Source: Sporosarcina psychrophila
GTDB lineage: Bacteria > Bacillota > Bacilli > Bacillales_A > Planococcaceae
Assembly (NCBI RefSeq): GCF_001590685.1
Contig: NZ_CP014616.1
Span: 867,001-931,000, forward strand
Direction of reading: 5' to 3'
DNA length: 64,000 nt
A program made the position numbers and the translations under genes. Each line of letters begins with the position of its first letter. Position 1 is the stretch's first letter. This document shows, piece by piece, positions 49,380-58,317 of this stretch. The notes under the pieces are model-generated. The model was not told the origin of the DNA, searched no databases, and saw only the letters and a program-made list of their open reading frames with translations.

Positions 49380-49595
49380 GACACGATAAGGACTAAACCA
49401 TTTCAACTTTGTGTTAGCGTTAATGTGCAACCATAAAAGCTCCTATAATCATTTGGGGAGCTTATTTGCGTTGAGAATTAATTAGATGAATATTTTATAC
49501 AGGCTATCTAATCGTTGCTACGAAGTTGTCTGTGAGAGTGTGAAGGCTTAACAATAGGACTTGCATTTATAAGAATCGATCATAAAGGCAAGTCC
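49380..49595 (+). repeat. Segment shared with island 1 (copy B)
   Basis: Corresponds to 29935-30151: shared TTTCAACTTTG, TATACAGGCTATCTAATCG and an ending hairpin (AGGACTTGC at 49556 pairing with GCAAGTCC). No open frame is conserved between the copies, so it is more likely a non-coding module of these elements. Confidence 0.6.
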
Positions 49596-49937
49596 CTTAA
49601 CATCTTGTTAATTATTTTTTTTTGGTATTTTTAAAAATAACTTCAGTTGTAATAATTGCTAATATTATTGTTATGATTATTAAAAAAAGTTCAATAACAA
49701 TATTATCAAGATACATTCCTGATGTTAAAAAAGCTTGTATTTTTATATAAACTACAATAAAAAAACTAGCACTATCTTCCGAATATGTATTTACCTAAAT
49801 TACTCAGATTACCCGCCCTTTCATCGGAGTTATGTATTCATTTTTTACTGAATATGTAATTCAAATGGCTTGCTAGTTTCGTAACTAAATATTCATTCAA
49901 TCGGTATATTCTAGAATATTAACAAATATTTAGTGAG
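49596..49937. other. AT-rich intergenic stretch
   Basis: Very AT-rich, no gene on the plus strand. On the minus strand a short hydrophobic frame can be read near 49600-49740, but no start or ribosome binding site supports it. Confidence 0.35.
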
Positions 49938-50007
49938 TGCAGCCTATGCACGGTGCAAATCAGACACGATTCAGAATTAATTCGAATTGTGTGATACACA
50001 GGCAGAC
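49938..50007. repeat. Palindromic MITE-like repeat, copy 1
   Basis: Ends TGCAGCCTATGCAC...CACAGGCAGACA form a near-perfect inverted repeat; the inner part (CAGACACGATTCAGAATTAA) is shared with the copies at 57728 and 58777. About 70 bp. Confidence 0.8.
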
Positions 50008-50021
50008 AAAACATTGAAGAA

Positions 50022-50186
50022 ATGAACGAACTAAAAGATGAAGAAATCATTCAACATGCAAGTGAGGGTGCTACTTCAATAGTGAATCGTAACTATTCTC
50101 TGAATATCATTCTAGACGGTTATGGTCATGACACTAAAGAAGTAGAACTTCTTGTAAAGGATGATTCTATAGTGCAGAAGTTTTGA
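50022..50186 (+). CDS. Small protein or gene fragment next to the repeat
   Basis: A 54-aa frame (starts MNELKDEEIIQHASEGATSI, ends in LLVKDDSIVQKF) immediately after the palindromic repeat. No strong ribosome binding site. It may be the C-terminal remnant of a larger gene cut by the repeat. Confidence 0.3.
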   Translation: MNELKDEEIIQHASEGATSIVNRNYSLNIILDGYGHDTKEVELLVKDDSIVQKF

Positions 50187-50305
50187 AATAACCCTACGGT
50201 GAATTTTAAGTAGACCTGCCATCAGAGCATTTGTGGTAGTTTTTTTATGCTTGTATTTTAACGTCTGTTTGATATGGTGGTGGAAGGATGGTTATGGAGG
50301 AAATT

Positions 50306-51298
50306 ATGACAAACATCAAAGAATTAGCTGGGCTTCTAGTTTTGGGCTTATTTTTCAGCCTTTTCACTTGGGCAATGATCGATTCTTATCTGGATGAGTA
50401 CGATTTAGCTTCAATTCGACCAGCAGAAGCGACAGTCATTGAAAAAACAGCAAGCAAAGGGTTATTCACCCCTCCTACCTATTTTGTTTGGGTCGAACTT
50501 GCTGGCGGAGAAGAGATTAAATATCGCAACCGTGTTTCCAAAAGTCAGATAGAGAACATTGAAATTGGCGATACGATTAATGGTTATTTGACAGGTGCTA
50601 CAACCTTTTCGACACTGCGCGATATACTCATTGATGGCCTCTATTACTTGATTGCTATTTTTGTTTTTGCGTTTATAGCTTTCTGTTTACTCGTGGCCTT
50701 TTTCTTATCCATTCCTGCATTGGAGCGCTTAGAAGAGAAGATATCTTCTGAGCGATTTAAAAAAAGGAAAAGAATGAGGAAAAAGAAACGAAAGAAAAAA
50801 GTAGATTCGAGACAAAGGGCTTGGAGAAATGCAGGTATTGTCATTGCAATTTTTCTTTTCATTGCCAAAAGTTTTGTAGTGAACCTGATTCGAACAGTGC
50901 AGCCATTCGGAAAGACAAAAACGGAAGCTACAGTCGTTGACCAATTCGAGTATACGACTTATCGGAAATACGAAGACTCAATTCGGGATTTAACCATCTC
51001 TTATAAAGATCATACGGGCAGAACTTTTGAAATGGCCAAAGACGTAACGCGACACACCTATCGGCAATATGGCATAGGAGACAAACTACCAATTAGCTAT
51101 CGAAATGCCGATCCGTATGATGTGTTTGTTCGAGGGAATTCTATATGGGATTACCTTCTGTTATTTACATACTGGGAATTGTCTGTTTATATTGGTTTGA
51201 TTGCTGTGAGTGCATTCTCTATTTGGGCTTTTCTAGATGATCATAAAGGAAAAAAAAGGTTTTGGAAAAAGTTTAATAGGAAGGTCGATAAAAAGTAA
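50306..51298 (+). CDS. Membrane protein, DUF3592-like duplicated domain
   Basis: A 330-aa protein with four transmembrane helices (near residues 5-22, 107-140, 176-195 and 280-308) and two similar extracytoplasmic modules (PAEATVIEKTASKGLFTPPTYFVWVEL and KTEATVVDQFEYTTYRKYEDSIRDL), each resembling the DUF3592 pattern (a.Vi........y.v.v.y...G....). A very basic linker (RKKKRKKKV) lies between. GGAGG is 5 nt before ATG 50306; an earlier ATG at 50288 is less well placed. Function unknown. Confidence 0.68.
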   Translation: MTNIKELAGLLVLGLFFSLFTWAMIDSYLDEYDLASIRPAEATVIEKTASKGLFTPPTYFVWVELAGGEEIKYRNRVSKSQIENIEIGDTINGYLTGATTFSTLRDILIDGLYYLIAIFVFAFIAFCLLVAFFLSIPALERLEEKISSERFKKRKRMRKKKRKKKVDSRQRAWRNAGIVIAIFLFIAKSFVVNLIRTVQPFGKTKTEATVVDQFEYTTYRKYEDSIRDLTISYKDHTGRTFEMAKDVTRHTYRQYGIGDKLPISYRNADPYDVFVRGNSIWDYLLLFTYWELSVYIGLIAVSAFSIWAFLDDHKGKKRFWKKFNRKVDKK

Positions 51299-51455
51299 GA
51301 TAGGCAAATGGATATGCTGCGGATATGTTGGTTTAGCCATGCATTTCTTTTTTGAATATTGCAGATCTGTGCAAGAAACTTTTATGACAGTTTTTAAAAA
51401 ATGCGATTTGATTTTAGCGTAGTGGATAGTCAACATTTGCAAGTCTTTAGAGGCA

Positions 51456-51480
51456 GGTTCGACTCCCGCTGTCTACATAT
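51456..51480 (+). repeat. ssrA 3'-end copy, degenerate (island 3 / island 4 boundary)
   Basis: Matches the 25-bp ssrA site with two changes (CCCGCTGTCTACATAT). The next 100 bp closely repeat 47691-47780, including the terminator. Confidence 0.82.
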
Positions 51481-51540
51481 TTGATGTCACAGCAACGTTT
51501 AAGCGATGTGTGGCATCATTATGGCAACAACATATATAAC

Positions 51541-51575
51541 AAAGACGATTTCATCTTTTGATGTGGTCGTTTTTT
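51541..51575 (+). terminator. Terminator hairpin beside the 51456 site
   Basis: AAAGACGATTTCATC and GATGTGGTCGTTTT pair, with a T-run; near copy of 47741-47774. Confidence 0.75.
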
Positions 51576-51685
51576 GTTTGGGCAGAAAACGTTTTTTTAC
51601 TCATTAGAGTAAATTAGGCTGTGTAAAGGGGGGAAATAGCTTTTATGAGTATAAAGCTATTTGAAGTTTAGGGAGTGTTTATTAC

Positions 51686-51787
51686 ATGCCAAGTTTCGTT
51701 GTGATGCAAGACCGGACATATCCAGAAGAAAAAGAATTAGTGATAATGTAGTCGCTGCAACAAGATAGCAGTGGAAAAGAACGTTAA
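51686..51787 (+). pseudogene. N-terminal fragment of an EVE-like or HNH-type protein
   Basis: Frame starts MPSFVVMQDRTYPEEKELVIM, then TAG in frame, then SLQQDSSGKER. The start resembles a common N-terminus in Bacillales (VVMQG.TY.EE.ELGIIW), where W has become TAG. Only about 30 codons remain. Confidence 0.4.
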
Positions 51788-52196
51788 TCAAGGCTTAGGA
51801 AAATGAAAGGTATCCAAGTTTCGGAGTACCTTTGTCGCACAAAGACAAACCATTGACGCATTATTCTATTTATCTGATTTTTATACTACGATTATAGTGA
51901 ATTAACTGATTATTTTTACGTGCCTTAAATTTAAAACATATCAACTTTGTAATAATGCATCGAGCAGCCGCTAAAAACTTTGAAAAAAACATACTATAAA
52001 TGCATATAAAAAGGAAGTTGCAAAATGATTAGTTGCTAGACTTTTTTTTTATTAAAATACCCAATTCAAGTAATATAAAAGTATATTGCACGGGAACTCA
52101 TTAAATCAACTTCTCAGGATATTTACAAAATAGTAAAGTCAATCAAGCAAAAGTATATCCGTGCAGGTACCTTATATGTCTATTTACAAGGATTTC
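51788..52196. other. Intergenic stretch shared with the right island end
   Basis: Contains GATTTTTATACTACGATTATAGTGAATTAACT near 51879, which is nearly repeated at 60318-60352. This links the two island ends. No gene is seen. Confidence 0.5.
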
Positions 52197-52225
52197 TTAC
52201 AACGATTTTTAAAATGTGGTAATAT
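52197..52225 (+). promoter_or_regulatory. Probable promoter of the helicase operon
   Basis: TTACAA (52197-52202) and TAATAT (52220-52225), 17 bp apart, about 100 nt before the start at 52331. Confidence 0.5.
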
Positions 52226-52330
52226 TATACTAATGAAAAAACTAAAATGTAGAACTAATTTACCATATTGATATAAAATATGCTGACGCAATCATAGATT
52301 GTGTCCTAACAGACTGAGGCTGGTGTACTA

Positions 52331-54262
52331 ATGATCATATATGAATCAACAAAAGAGCAATTTGTAGGGGATATTGTAAATGAATTGCTTATTGATCGAT
52401 TATACAATTCTTTTCAGGAGAAAATTGGTCGGACATCAAAGGCTGAGATTCGTTCATGGGAGAACTCATTACAAAAGATGTCAAATGTAATGCAAGACGG
52501 GGACATTCCGAATGATGCTTCAGTAGCAATAGAGTTTAATATTCCTAATACATCTAAGCGTGTGGACTTTTTAATTGCTGGGAACGATGGAAATCAGGAT
52601 CATGTGGTCATTGTGGAATTAAAACAGTGGGAGAACGTTGAAAAGATTGCCACTAGAGATGGCATTGTCAAAACGTTTGTCGGCAAAGCGAATCGAGAAA
52701 TGACGCATCCATCCTATCAAGCGTGGTCTTATGCAGCGCTGATTGAGGATTTTAATGAAAATGTCCAAAAGCAAGAAATCCAATTAAAGCCCTGTGCATA
52801 CCTACATAACTATCGAAAAGTCGAAAATGATCCACTAACGGATGCCCATTATGAGGATCATCTCGAAAAAGCACCTGTTTTTACAAAAGGGGAAATTGAG
52901 AAACTTCGTACGTTTATAAAGAAATTCATTAAAAAAGGTGACCAGAACCAATTACTATACCAAATTGAAAACGGCAGAATCCATCCTTCAAAATCATTGC
53001 AAGATGCATTAAACAGTATGTTAAAAGGCAATGAAGAATTCATTATGATCGACGAACAAAAAGTGTTCTTTGAAGAGGCGCTTCATCAGGCAATGGATAG
53101 TGTTAAAACTGTCGCAAAGCAAGTTATGATCGTGCAAGGTGGGCCTGGGACAGGGAAATCAGTCCTTGCCATTAACTTGTTGGTAAAACTAATTGATCGA
53201 GGACTTGTAGCAATGTATGTAACAAAAAACGCTGCGCCGCGCAATATTTACTCGATAAAACTAAAAGGAGATTTTAAAAAGACGCATATTGATAATCTAT
53301 TTAAAGGATCCGGCAGTTTTACAGAAGTAGAAGAAAATGAATTTGACGTACTGATTGTAGATGAAGCGCATAGGTTGAACGAGAAATCAGGGATGTTTCG
53401 AAATAAAGGTGAAAACCAGGTGAAGGAACTAATCAAAGGTTCCAAATTCACGATATTTTTTATTGATGAAAATCAAAAGGTCACACTAAGCGATATTGGT
53501 AGTGTCGATTTGATAAAGCACTATGCTGAACAATACAAAGCTAACATAATTTCGTGTGATCTAACATCCCAGTTCCGTTGTGATGGTTCAGATGGCTACA
53601 TCGCCTGGCTAGATGATGTATTGCAGATAAGAAATACCGCCAATATGCATGAACTAGGGATGGATTATGACGTCCGACTTTTTGAAGACCCAAATGAAAT
53701 GCTTGCGGAAATTGAAAAACTTAATAGAAGAAACAACAAATCTCGTGTTATGGCAGGTTACTGCTGGGAATGGCCAAAGCAGAATCGACAGGACGTCAAT
53801 TATAACGACATTGCCATTCCAGAACACGACTTCGGCATTAGCTGGAACATCGAAAATACCTGGGCCATCGAGAACTCATCAGTTAGGGAAGCTGGTTGTA
53901 TTCATACTGCTCAAGGATTAGAGTTTGACTATGTAGGCGTCATTATCGGCGATGACATGCGTTATGAGAACGGAAAAATCATCACAGATTACACAAAACG
54001 TGCAAAGACAGACCAATCTTTAAAGGGTATAAAAAAGATTGCTAAAGAAAATCCAGAGGAAGCGCATGCATTGGCAGATCCTATTATTCGAAATACGTAT
54101 AGAACATTAATGACGCGTGGTCAGAAGGGATGTTTTGTATTTTGTACGGATTCTGCGCTGCAGGAATACTTGATTGAGCGGTTGGAGAAGGTGACGTTTT
54201 ATCGGAAGAAGAGGCAGGAGACATTGTACTTGGTAGATGAGCGGGAGGGGTATGGGCATTAG
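52331..54262 (+). CDS. PD-(D/E)XK nuclease fused to Schlafen-type (DUF2075) helicase
   Basis: A 643-aa protein. Residues about 1-160 look like a PD-(D/E)XK nuclease domain: Asp79 (RVDFLIAG) and the ELK motif Glu96/Lys98 (HVVIVELKQW). Residues about 245-630 are a superfamily 1-like helicase of the DUF2075 (Schlafen group 3) type: Walker A GGPGTGKS (270-277), Walker B VDEAH (343-347), a TSQFRCDGSDGY segment, and HTAQGLEFDYVGVI and TRGQKGC motifs near the end. It probably cleaves or remodels nucleic acid in defence. Followed 55 bp later by a GIY-YIG gene on the same strand. Confidence 0.8.
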   Translation: MIIYESTKEQFVGDIVNELLIDRLYNSFQEKIGRTSKAEIRSWENSLQKMSNVMQDGDIPNDASVAIEFNIPNTSKRVDFLIAGNDGNQDHVVIVELKQWENVEKIATRDGIVKTFVGKANREMTHPSYQAWSYAALIEDFNENVQKQEIQLKPCAYLHNYRKVENDPLTDAHYEDHLEKAPVFTKGEIEKLRTFIKKFIKKGDQNQLLYQIENGRIHPSKSLQDALNSMLKGNEEFIMIDEQKVFFEEALHQAMDSVKTVAKQVMIVQGGPGTGKSVLAINLLVKLIDRGLVAMYVTKNAAPRNIYSIKLKGDFKKTHIDNLFKGSGSFTEVEENEFDVLIVDEAHRLNEKSGMFRNKGENQVKELIKGSKFTIFFIDENQKVTLSDIGSVDLIKHYAEQYKANIISCDLTSQFRCDGSDGYIAWLDDVLQIRNTANMHELGMDYDVRLFEDPNEMLAEIEKLNRRNNKSRVMAGYCWEWPKQNRQDVNYNDIAIPEHDFGISWNIENTWAIENSSVREAGCIHTAQGLEFDYVGVIIGDDMRYENGKIITDYTKRAKTDQSLKGIKKIAKENPEEAHALADPIIRNTYRTLMTRGQKGCFVFCTDSALQEYLIERLEKVTFYRKKRQETLYLVDEREGYGH

Positions 54263-54317
54263 AAAGTCTTAAAACCAAAGTATCAGGTTTGGAGTTGAAT
54301 TATTCCAAGACAGCTGA

Positions 54318-56015
54318 TTGTACTACACATCAACGGTCGTATTGGGATTATATTATTTAGAGAAGGGATTGAGTAAAATTAATAAGTATAAAGATGAGTG
54401 GTGGTACTCAACAACAACTATTTTCATTCTAACTGTCTTTGGCATTTTAATAGTTCCGTTCATTTTAGCCATCGTTCTTTTAGTTATTCAAATACAAAAA
54501 CGAAATGAATTTAATAAAAAAATTCAAGAAAATGAATTGCTGAATATGCCTATTAAAGAAAAAGAGGCCAAGCTAGTAGGGCTTAATGAATCCTTGGTAA
54601 GTAGCCAAAAACTCATAGACGAAAACAATACTATCATAAATAATCAGGAATCATTTATTCAATCTTTACGCAATGTTTTTGATGAAGAAATAAATAAAGA
54701 GCGTGAGACCATCTTAATTAAAGCCAAAGAAGAAGCTGAGGAAATTGTTCATGATTCAACAAAAAGCATTGCTGATATTGTTGAGAAAGTGACTGAATAC
54801 CAATCCAGTGTAGAAATACTTACTAAGGAACGAACAGACTTGGAAAAGGAAGTGCAACGCTACAAGAATCAAGCTAGGAAATTCAAATCGGATCTTCTTG
54901 GATTGAAGAATTTCAATGAGCGATTTCCACATACGATTAATTTTGATTCAGTATATCACCAACTGGAGCAAATGAACAAAGAATTGGATGAAAAAAGATT
55001 ACTAGGCACAGTCATCAGATTACACTTACATTCAGATAACTCAAGAGAGCTAAGAAAGTTATCAAATGCAACTAACAAGGAAATCCAAAACATATTAAGT
55101 AAATATGAAGACAGATATACAACTAAAGGAAATAAAACCATTTATAATTTAATGGTTATCGCTCTTCAAGCTGAGATTCAAATCCTACTATTACAACTAA
55201 AATTTAACAAGCTTGATGACTCAATTAACGCAGTTAAAGATATTATAACAAAGTATTTATCAATAAGTGCATCGGGTAACATGGCGATTCTACCAACCGT
55301 GACAAGGTTTTTAAATGAGATGGAGCCATTGTATATTGAACTAATTAATATTGAATATAAATATTACGTATACAGAGAGCAAGAAAAAGAAGAACAGAGA
55401 ATGATTAGGGAACAAATGAAGCAAGAGGCTGCAGAGAGAAAGCTACTTGCGGAAGAGAAGAAGAAATTGGAGAAGGAAGAGGAGAAGTTCTCAATCGAAA
55501 TTTCTAGAAATAAAAAATTGTTGGAAGAAGAAACAGATCAAGAGAAGGTACGACATTTGGAGGAAAGACTCCAGGAACTCGAAATCCAAGTAAAAGAAAT
55601 TGAAGACAAGAAAGATGAGATTACTAGCCTTGCCCTTGGTAAAGCGGGATATGTCTATATCATTTCAAACCTTGGTTCGTTTGGCGAGCAACTGTTCAAG
55701 ATAGGTATGACAAGAAGAATGGATCCTCAAGAAAGAGTAGATGAACTCGGTAGTGCTTCAGTCCCGTTCAAGTTTGATGTACATGCAATGGTATTTAGTG
55801 ACGATGCCGTTGGTTTGGAAGGGAAATTGCATAAATTGTTGAGCCGACAGAGGGTCAATAAGGTTAACTATAGAAAAGAATTCTTTAAAACGGATATCTC
55901 AAGTCTTAGGGAGATGATTGAAGAAATAGATCCAACTGTTGAATTTGTTACAACGATGTTGGCGGAGGAGTATAACCATACACTTGCAATGGAAGATGCT
56001 GAGTTGGTGTCATGA
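54318..56015 (+). CDS. Membrane-anchored coiled-coil GIY-YIG nuclease (DUF4041/T5orf172-like)
   Basis: A protein of up to 565 aa. One transmembrane helix (about residues 32-57) is followed by a long coiled-coil (about 60-205), a helical DUF4041-like middle (DLLGLKNFNERFPHTINFDSVYHQLEQ...), a second charged coiled-coil (375-435) and a C-terminal GIY-YIG/T5orf172 domain (GYVYIISN, LFKIGMTRR, Glu in GLEGKLHKLL). It would put a nuclease at the membrane. The start is unclear: no ATG with a good site exists; TTG 54318 is the longest option. Location suggests function with the helicase. Confidence 0.72.
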   Translation: MYYTSTVVLGLYYLEKGLSKINKYKDEWWYSTTTIFILTVFGILIVPFILAIVLLVIQIQKRNEFNKKIQENELLNMPIKEKEAKLVGLNESLVSSQKLIDENNTIINNQESFIQSLRNVFDEEINKERETILIKAKEEAEEIVHDSTKSIADIVEKVTEYQSSVEILTKERTDLEKEVQRYKNQARKFKSDLLGLKNFNERFPHTINFDSVYHQLEQMNKELDEKRLLGTVIRLHLHSDNSRELRKLSNATNKEIQNILSKYEDRYTTKGNKTIYNLMVIALQAEIQILLLQLKFNKLDDSINAVKDIITKYLSISASGNMAILPTVTRFLNEMEPLYIELINIEYKYYVYREQEKEEQRMIREQMKQEAAERKLLAEEKKKLEKEEEKFSIEISRNKKLLEEETDQEKVRHLEERLQELEIQVKEIEDKKDEITSLALGKAGYVYIISNLGSFGEQLFKIGMTRRMDPQERVDELGSASVPFKFDVHAMVFSDDAVGLEGKLHKLLSRQRVNKVNYRKEFFKTDISSLREMIEEIDPTVEFVTTMLAEEYNHTLAMEDAELVS

Positions 56016-56116
56016 TTCTTTGTAGAGTTGCCTGTGCAACAAATATTCACGACTGTTTGATTTAACATGGATATTTGAACAAACACAATAGTTCCTTGTA
56101 CAGCGTTTGGAGTGAG

Positions 56117-56177
56117 TGCTGCCTGTGTACGGCGCAATACGGACATGATTCAGAATTGTCTGGTGCACAGGCAGACA
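56117..56177. repeat. Palindromic MITE-like repeat, copy 2
   Basis: TGCTGCCTGTGTAC...TGCACAGGCAGACA; a shorter middle than the others (61 bp). Confidence 0.8.
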
Positions 56178-56388
56178 AAACTAATTCAAAACGATTATTC
56201 TAATAGGATATATCTTCCGAAAGTTAATCTAGCCATTACTCAGTTCTTAGGTAATAGAAAATGAAATCACGATTTAATTTGGAGTGAAAGAAAGGAGCCA
56301 ATTCCACCCCATTATTTTTATTCGCTCTTAGAGCTGAATTATTAATCTTCAGACAACCTGTTCTTTGAAATGTAAGGGGAAGATTTGT

Positions 56389-56979
56389 ATGGAAGAAAGG
56401 ATTTTATTAGTTCTATTTACCTTTATTATACTAATCATTTTGGCAAATAAGTTCTTTGGAACACACTTTATAAAAATGGTTCTACATATAACGTTGTATC
56501 TGTTTGAAATTATTTTAGTAACCTATTTGATGAATATAACTTTTCTAGAGTTGGATTTATTTAACCCACCTTCAAATTATTTTGAAGCTTTAAGAAACTA
56601 TATGTTCTTTTTCAGTATTTATCAACTCGTTTTGATCGTAACTTTTAAACTGTTAGATTCTACAGAGGTGGATGCATTAAATACAATAAAAAAGCATATT
56701 GATCAATCTCAAGTATTTGCTGAATTTAATAAAGAGATACCTGATAACCACAAAGAAAGTTTGCTGTATTTAATCAAATCTAAGAAAGTAACCTTGAATA
56801 ACAAATATCGTAATTTTAGTAGAAGAATATTAGATTTAATTGATGGCTATAATAAAGGAGATTTACCTAAAGATGAGTTTAGATGTATTTTAAAATTGGA
56901 ATCTCTAGAATTGGATTTGCATGTAAAAACATTGGGTTATGGTTGGAGCAATTCGGTTTTATTGAGAATCTCCAAATAG
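56389..56979 (+). CDS. Membrane protein of unknown function
   Basis: A 196-aa protein with three transmembrane helices (about residues 4-22, 27-52 and 70-92) and a helical, charged cytoplasmic C-terminus of about 100 residues. AAGGGGA precedes ATG 56389; an in-frame start at 56365 is weaker. It is on the same strand after the GIY-YIG gene but 370 bp away, with a palindromic repeat in between, so it is probably a separate unit. Not recognised. Confidence 0.6.
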   Translation: MEERILLVLFTFIILIILANKFFGTHFIKMVLHITLYLFEIILVTYLMNITFLELDLFNPPSNYFEALRNYMFFFSIYQLVLIVTFKLLDSTEVDALNTIKKHIDQSQVFAEFNKEIPDNHKESLLYLIKSKKVTLNNKYRNFSRRILDLIDGYNKGDLPKDEFRCILKLESLELDLHVKTLGYGWSNSVLLRISK

Positions 56980-57090
56980 CATTTCATGATTTTAAATTCA
57001 TAATTATCGGCCCTGACTACTTAATAGTACTGATGAAAGTTCTCAGTTAAATTTGAATTGCTTTAAAATCCGACAATGATCTCCCCATAC

Positions 57091-57295
57091 GGGGCGTCTG
57101 AGCTTGATTTGCGGGTCGGAGGGCTCGGCTCCGTCAGAAACGGCAACTTATAATAACAGGCAAAACAAATAACAACCTATCATTCGCAACGTAAGCTGCT
57201 GAATCTGCTTAGTAGTTCCATCGCCCATGTGGCTATTGCAAGGCTCACTCTAAGTGGGATAAGATGACTCTTGCCTTCTCAGGCAGATGGATGTT
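57091..57295 (+). pseudogene. ssrA: Relic of the ssrA (tmRNA) 5' and middle part
   Basis: The segment aligns with tmRNA 23480-23690: shared GTCGGAGGGCTCGGCTCCGTC, the tag region (here GKTNNNLSFAT) and CCATCGCCCATGTGGC, with scattered changes. The first 20 nt of the acceptor/D-loop part and the whole 3' tRNA-like domain are missing, so it cannot be charged with alanine. It is a decayed partial second tmRNA. Confidence 0.85.
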
Positions 57296-57453
57296 GTGAA
57301 TTTTTGAATTATATTTTGTGGTATGTATAGCCAATATAGTATTTTGATTATTTGCAATGATTGATGTTTGCTGAAAGATAGAGTAGTCTATAAAAGAGAG
57401 CATTCGTTCCTCGTCTGTTACTTTAAAGTATAATGTGAATGGTGGTGATAAAG

Positions 57454-57603
57454 ATGGCTGTTAAACATACACCAACTGGAATTGTGCATAATGGTACAAA
57501 AGGCGGAAATACTGGTTGCGGATTTAACACAAGTGAAAATTCTAGCCACTGGGAAAATACAAGTTCTAAAATAACTTGTGATAAAAATGGTTGTAAGAAT
57601 TAA
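57454..57603 (+). CDS. Small cysteine-containing protein
   Basis: A 49-aa protein starting MAVKHTPTGIVHNGTKGGN, with GCGFNTSENSSHWENTSS and the C-terminus ITCDKNGCKN. Three Cys residues (one CG, two CxxxxC) and the conserved look (GGNTGCG...HW...T..) suggest a real small protein of Bacillales; zinc binding is possible. GGTGGTGAT lies before ATG 57454, and a good terminator follows. Function unknown. Confidence 0.6.
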   Translation: MAVKHTPTGIVHNGTKGGNTGCGFNTSENSSHWENTSSKITCDKNGCKN

Positions 57604-57622
57604 TTATACAAAATAAAATGCT

Positions 57623-57668
57623 AGGAACTATACCGTTGCGTATTGATAAGCAGCAGTATAGTTCCTTT
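57623..57668 (+). terminator. Terminator after the small cysteine protein gene
   Basis: AGGAACTATAC and GTATAGTTCCT pair perfectly, followed by TTGC; a strong stem with a weak T-run. Confidence 0.7.
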
Positions 57669-57727
57669 GCTATATCGATAGATGATGATAGCCATACGCA
57701 TTCCCTTGAACTATATGGATGAGTGAG

Positions 57728-57797
57728 TGCTGCCTGTGCACGGTGGAATTTAGACACTATTCAGAATTAATTCGAATTTTGTGATGCACAAGAAGAC
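57728..57797. repeat. Palindromic MITE-like repeat, copy 3
   Basis: TGCTGCCTGTGCAC...TGATGCACAAGAAGAC; right arm slightly decayed. Confidence 0.78.
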
Positions 57798-57829
57798 AAA
57801 ATTAAAGTGGCCTATCTTTGCTTATTCTT

Positions 57830-58306
57830 CTAATTCAATTCTTCAGCAGCCTTCTTCATTAACTGATAAGTAACAGGGTTACTAAAGTCTAATTCAGTTA
57901 TATCAAGGCTTTCAGTGGTAAAATAAAGATGCTCAAGCCAGTCGTTGTCATTACACTTTATGGCTTCAGCACATTCTTTTTCAATGTGTGGAACACTTAT
58001 TTTCTTCCCCAATTGCTCAAAAGTTTCAATAGCCTCTAGAGCTCCTGGCCAATTTCTATCTTGTAGTAAGCTTGCCAGTTTGGGCAATGCTTCTTTATTC
58101 CTCGGGTATCCCATATCCTTGATAATTCGTACACCATTTTGCCAACATGGTTTTCCGTATTTAGGAATTATAAAACCAACCTTTTCCGGCTGTATCTCGG
58201 AGAGTATCTCCATTGCCTCATCTTGAATTTCTTGAGGTAGGTGCCAATTCAAATTATAAACATAGTAGATAATTTCTTCATCTTCAAGATTTAAATAATC
58301 TGGCAT
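57830..58306 (-). CDS. Probable immunity protein (DUF5071/HEAT-like)
   Basis: A 158-aa helical protein with short HEAT-like units (ALPKLASLLQDRNWPGALEAIETFEQLG; VPHIEKECAEAIK) resembling DUF5071-type immunity proteins. AAGGAG is 7 nt before ATG 58306, so that start is preferred over ATG 58312. It directly follows the toxin relic on the same strand (stop of the toxin frame at 58318), the usual toxin-immunity arrangement. It would neutralise the cognate toxin; the toxin here is broken. Confidence 0.62.
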   Translation of the reverse strand: MPDYLNLEDEEIIYYVYNLNWHLPQEIQDEAMEILSEIQPEKVGFIIPKYGKPCWQNGVRIIKDMGYPRNKEALPKLASLLQDRNWPGALEAIETFEQLGKKISVPHIEKECAEAIKCNDNDWLEHLYFTTESLDITELDFSNPVTYQLMKKAAEELN

Positions 58307-58317
58307 AATCATACTCC

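Larger units (their letters stand above)
47691..51480. mobile_element. Island 3, small remnant between ssrA-type sites
   Basis: A 3.8-kb segment between the site copies at 47666-47690 and 51456-51480. It contains two cargo genes, a repeat segment shared with island 1 and one palindromic repeat. No recombinase is left, so it could move only with help in trans. Confidence 0.6.

Noticed and set aside
51456..51480. tRNA gene or functional tmRNA end
   Set aside because: Only the T-arm and 3' acceptor strand remain; no partner strand exists nearby.
55868..56146. 92-aa minus-strand frame
   Set aside because: Antisense to the GIY-YIG domain, starting in a palindromic repeat arm.
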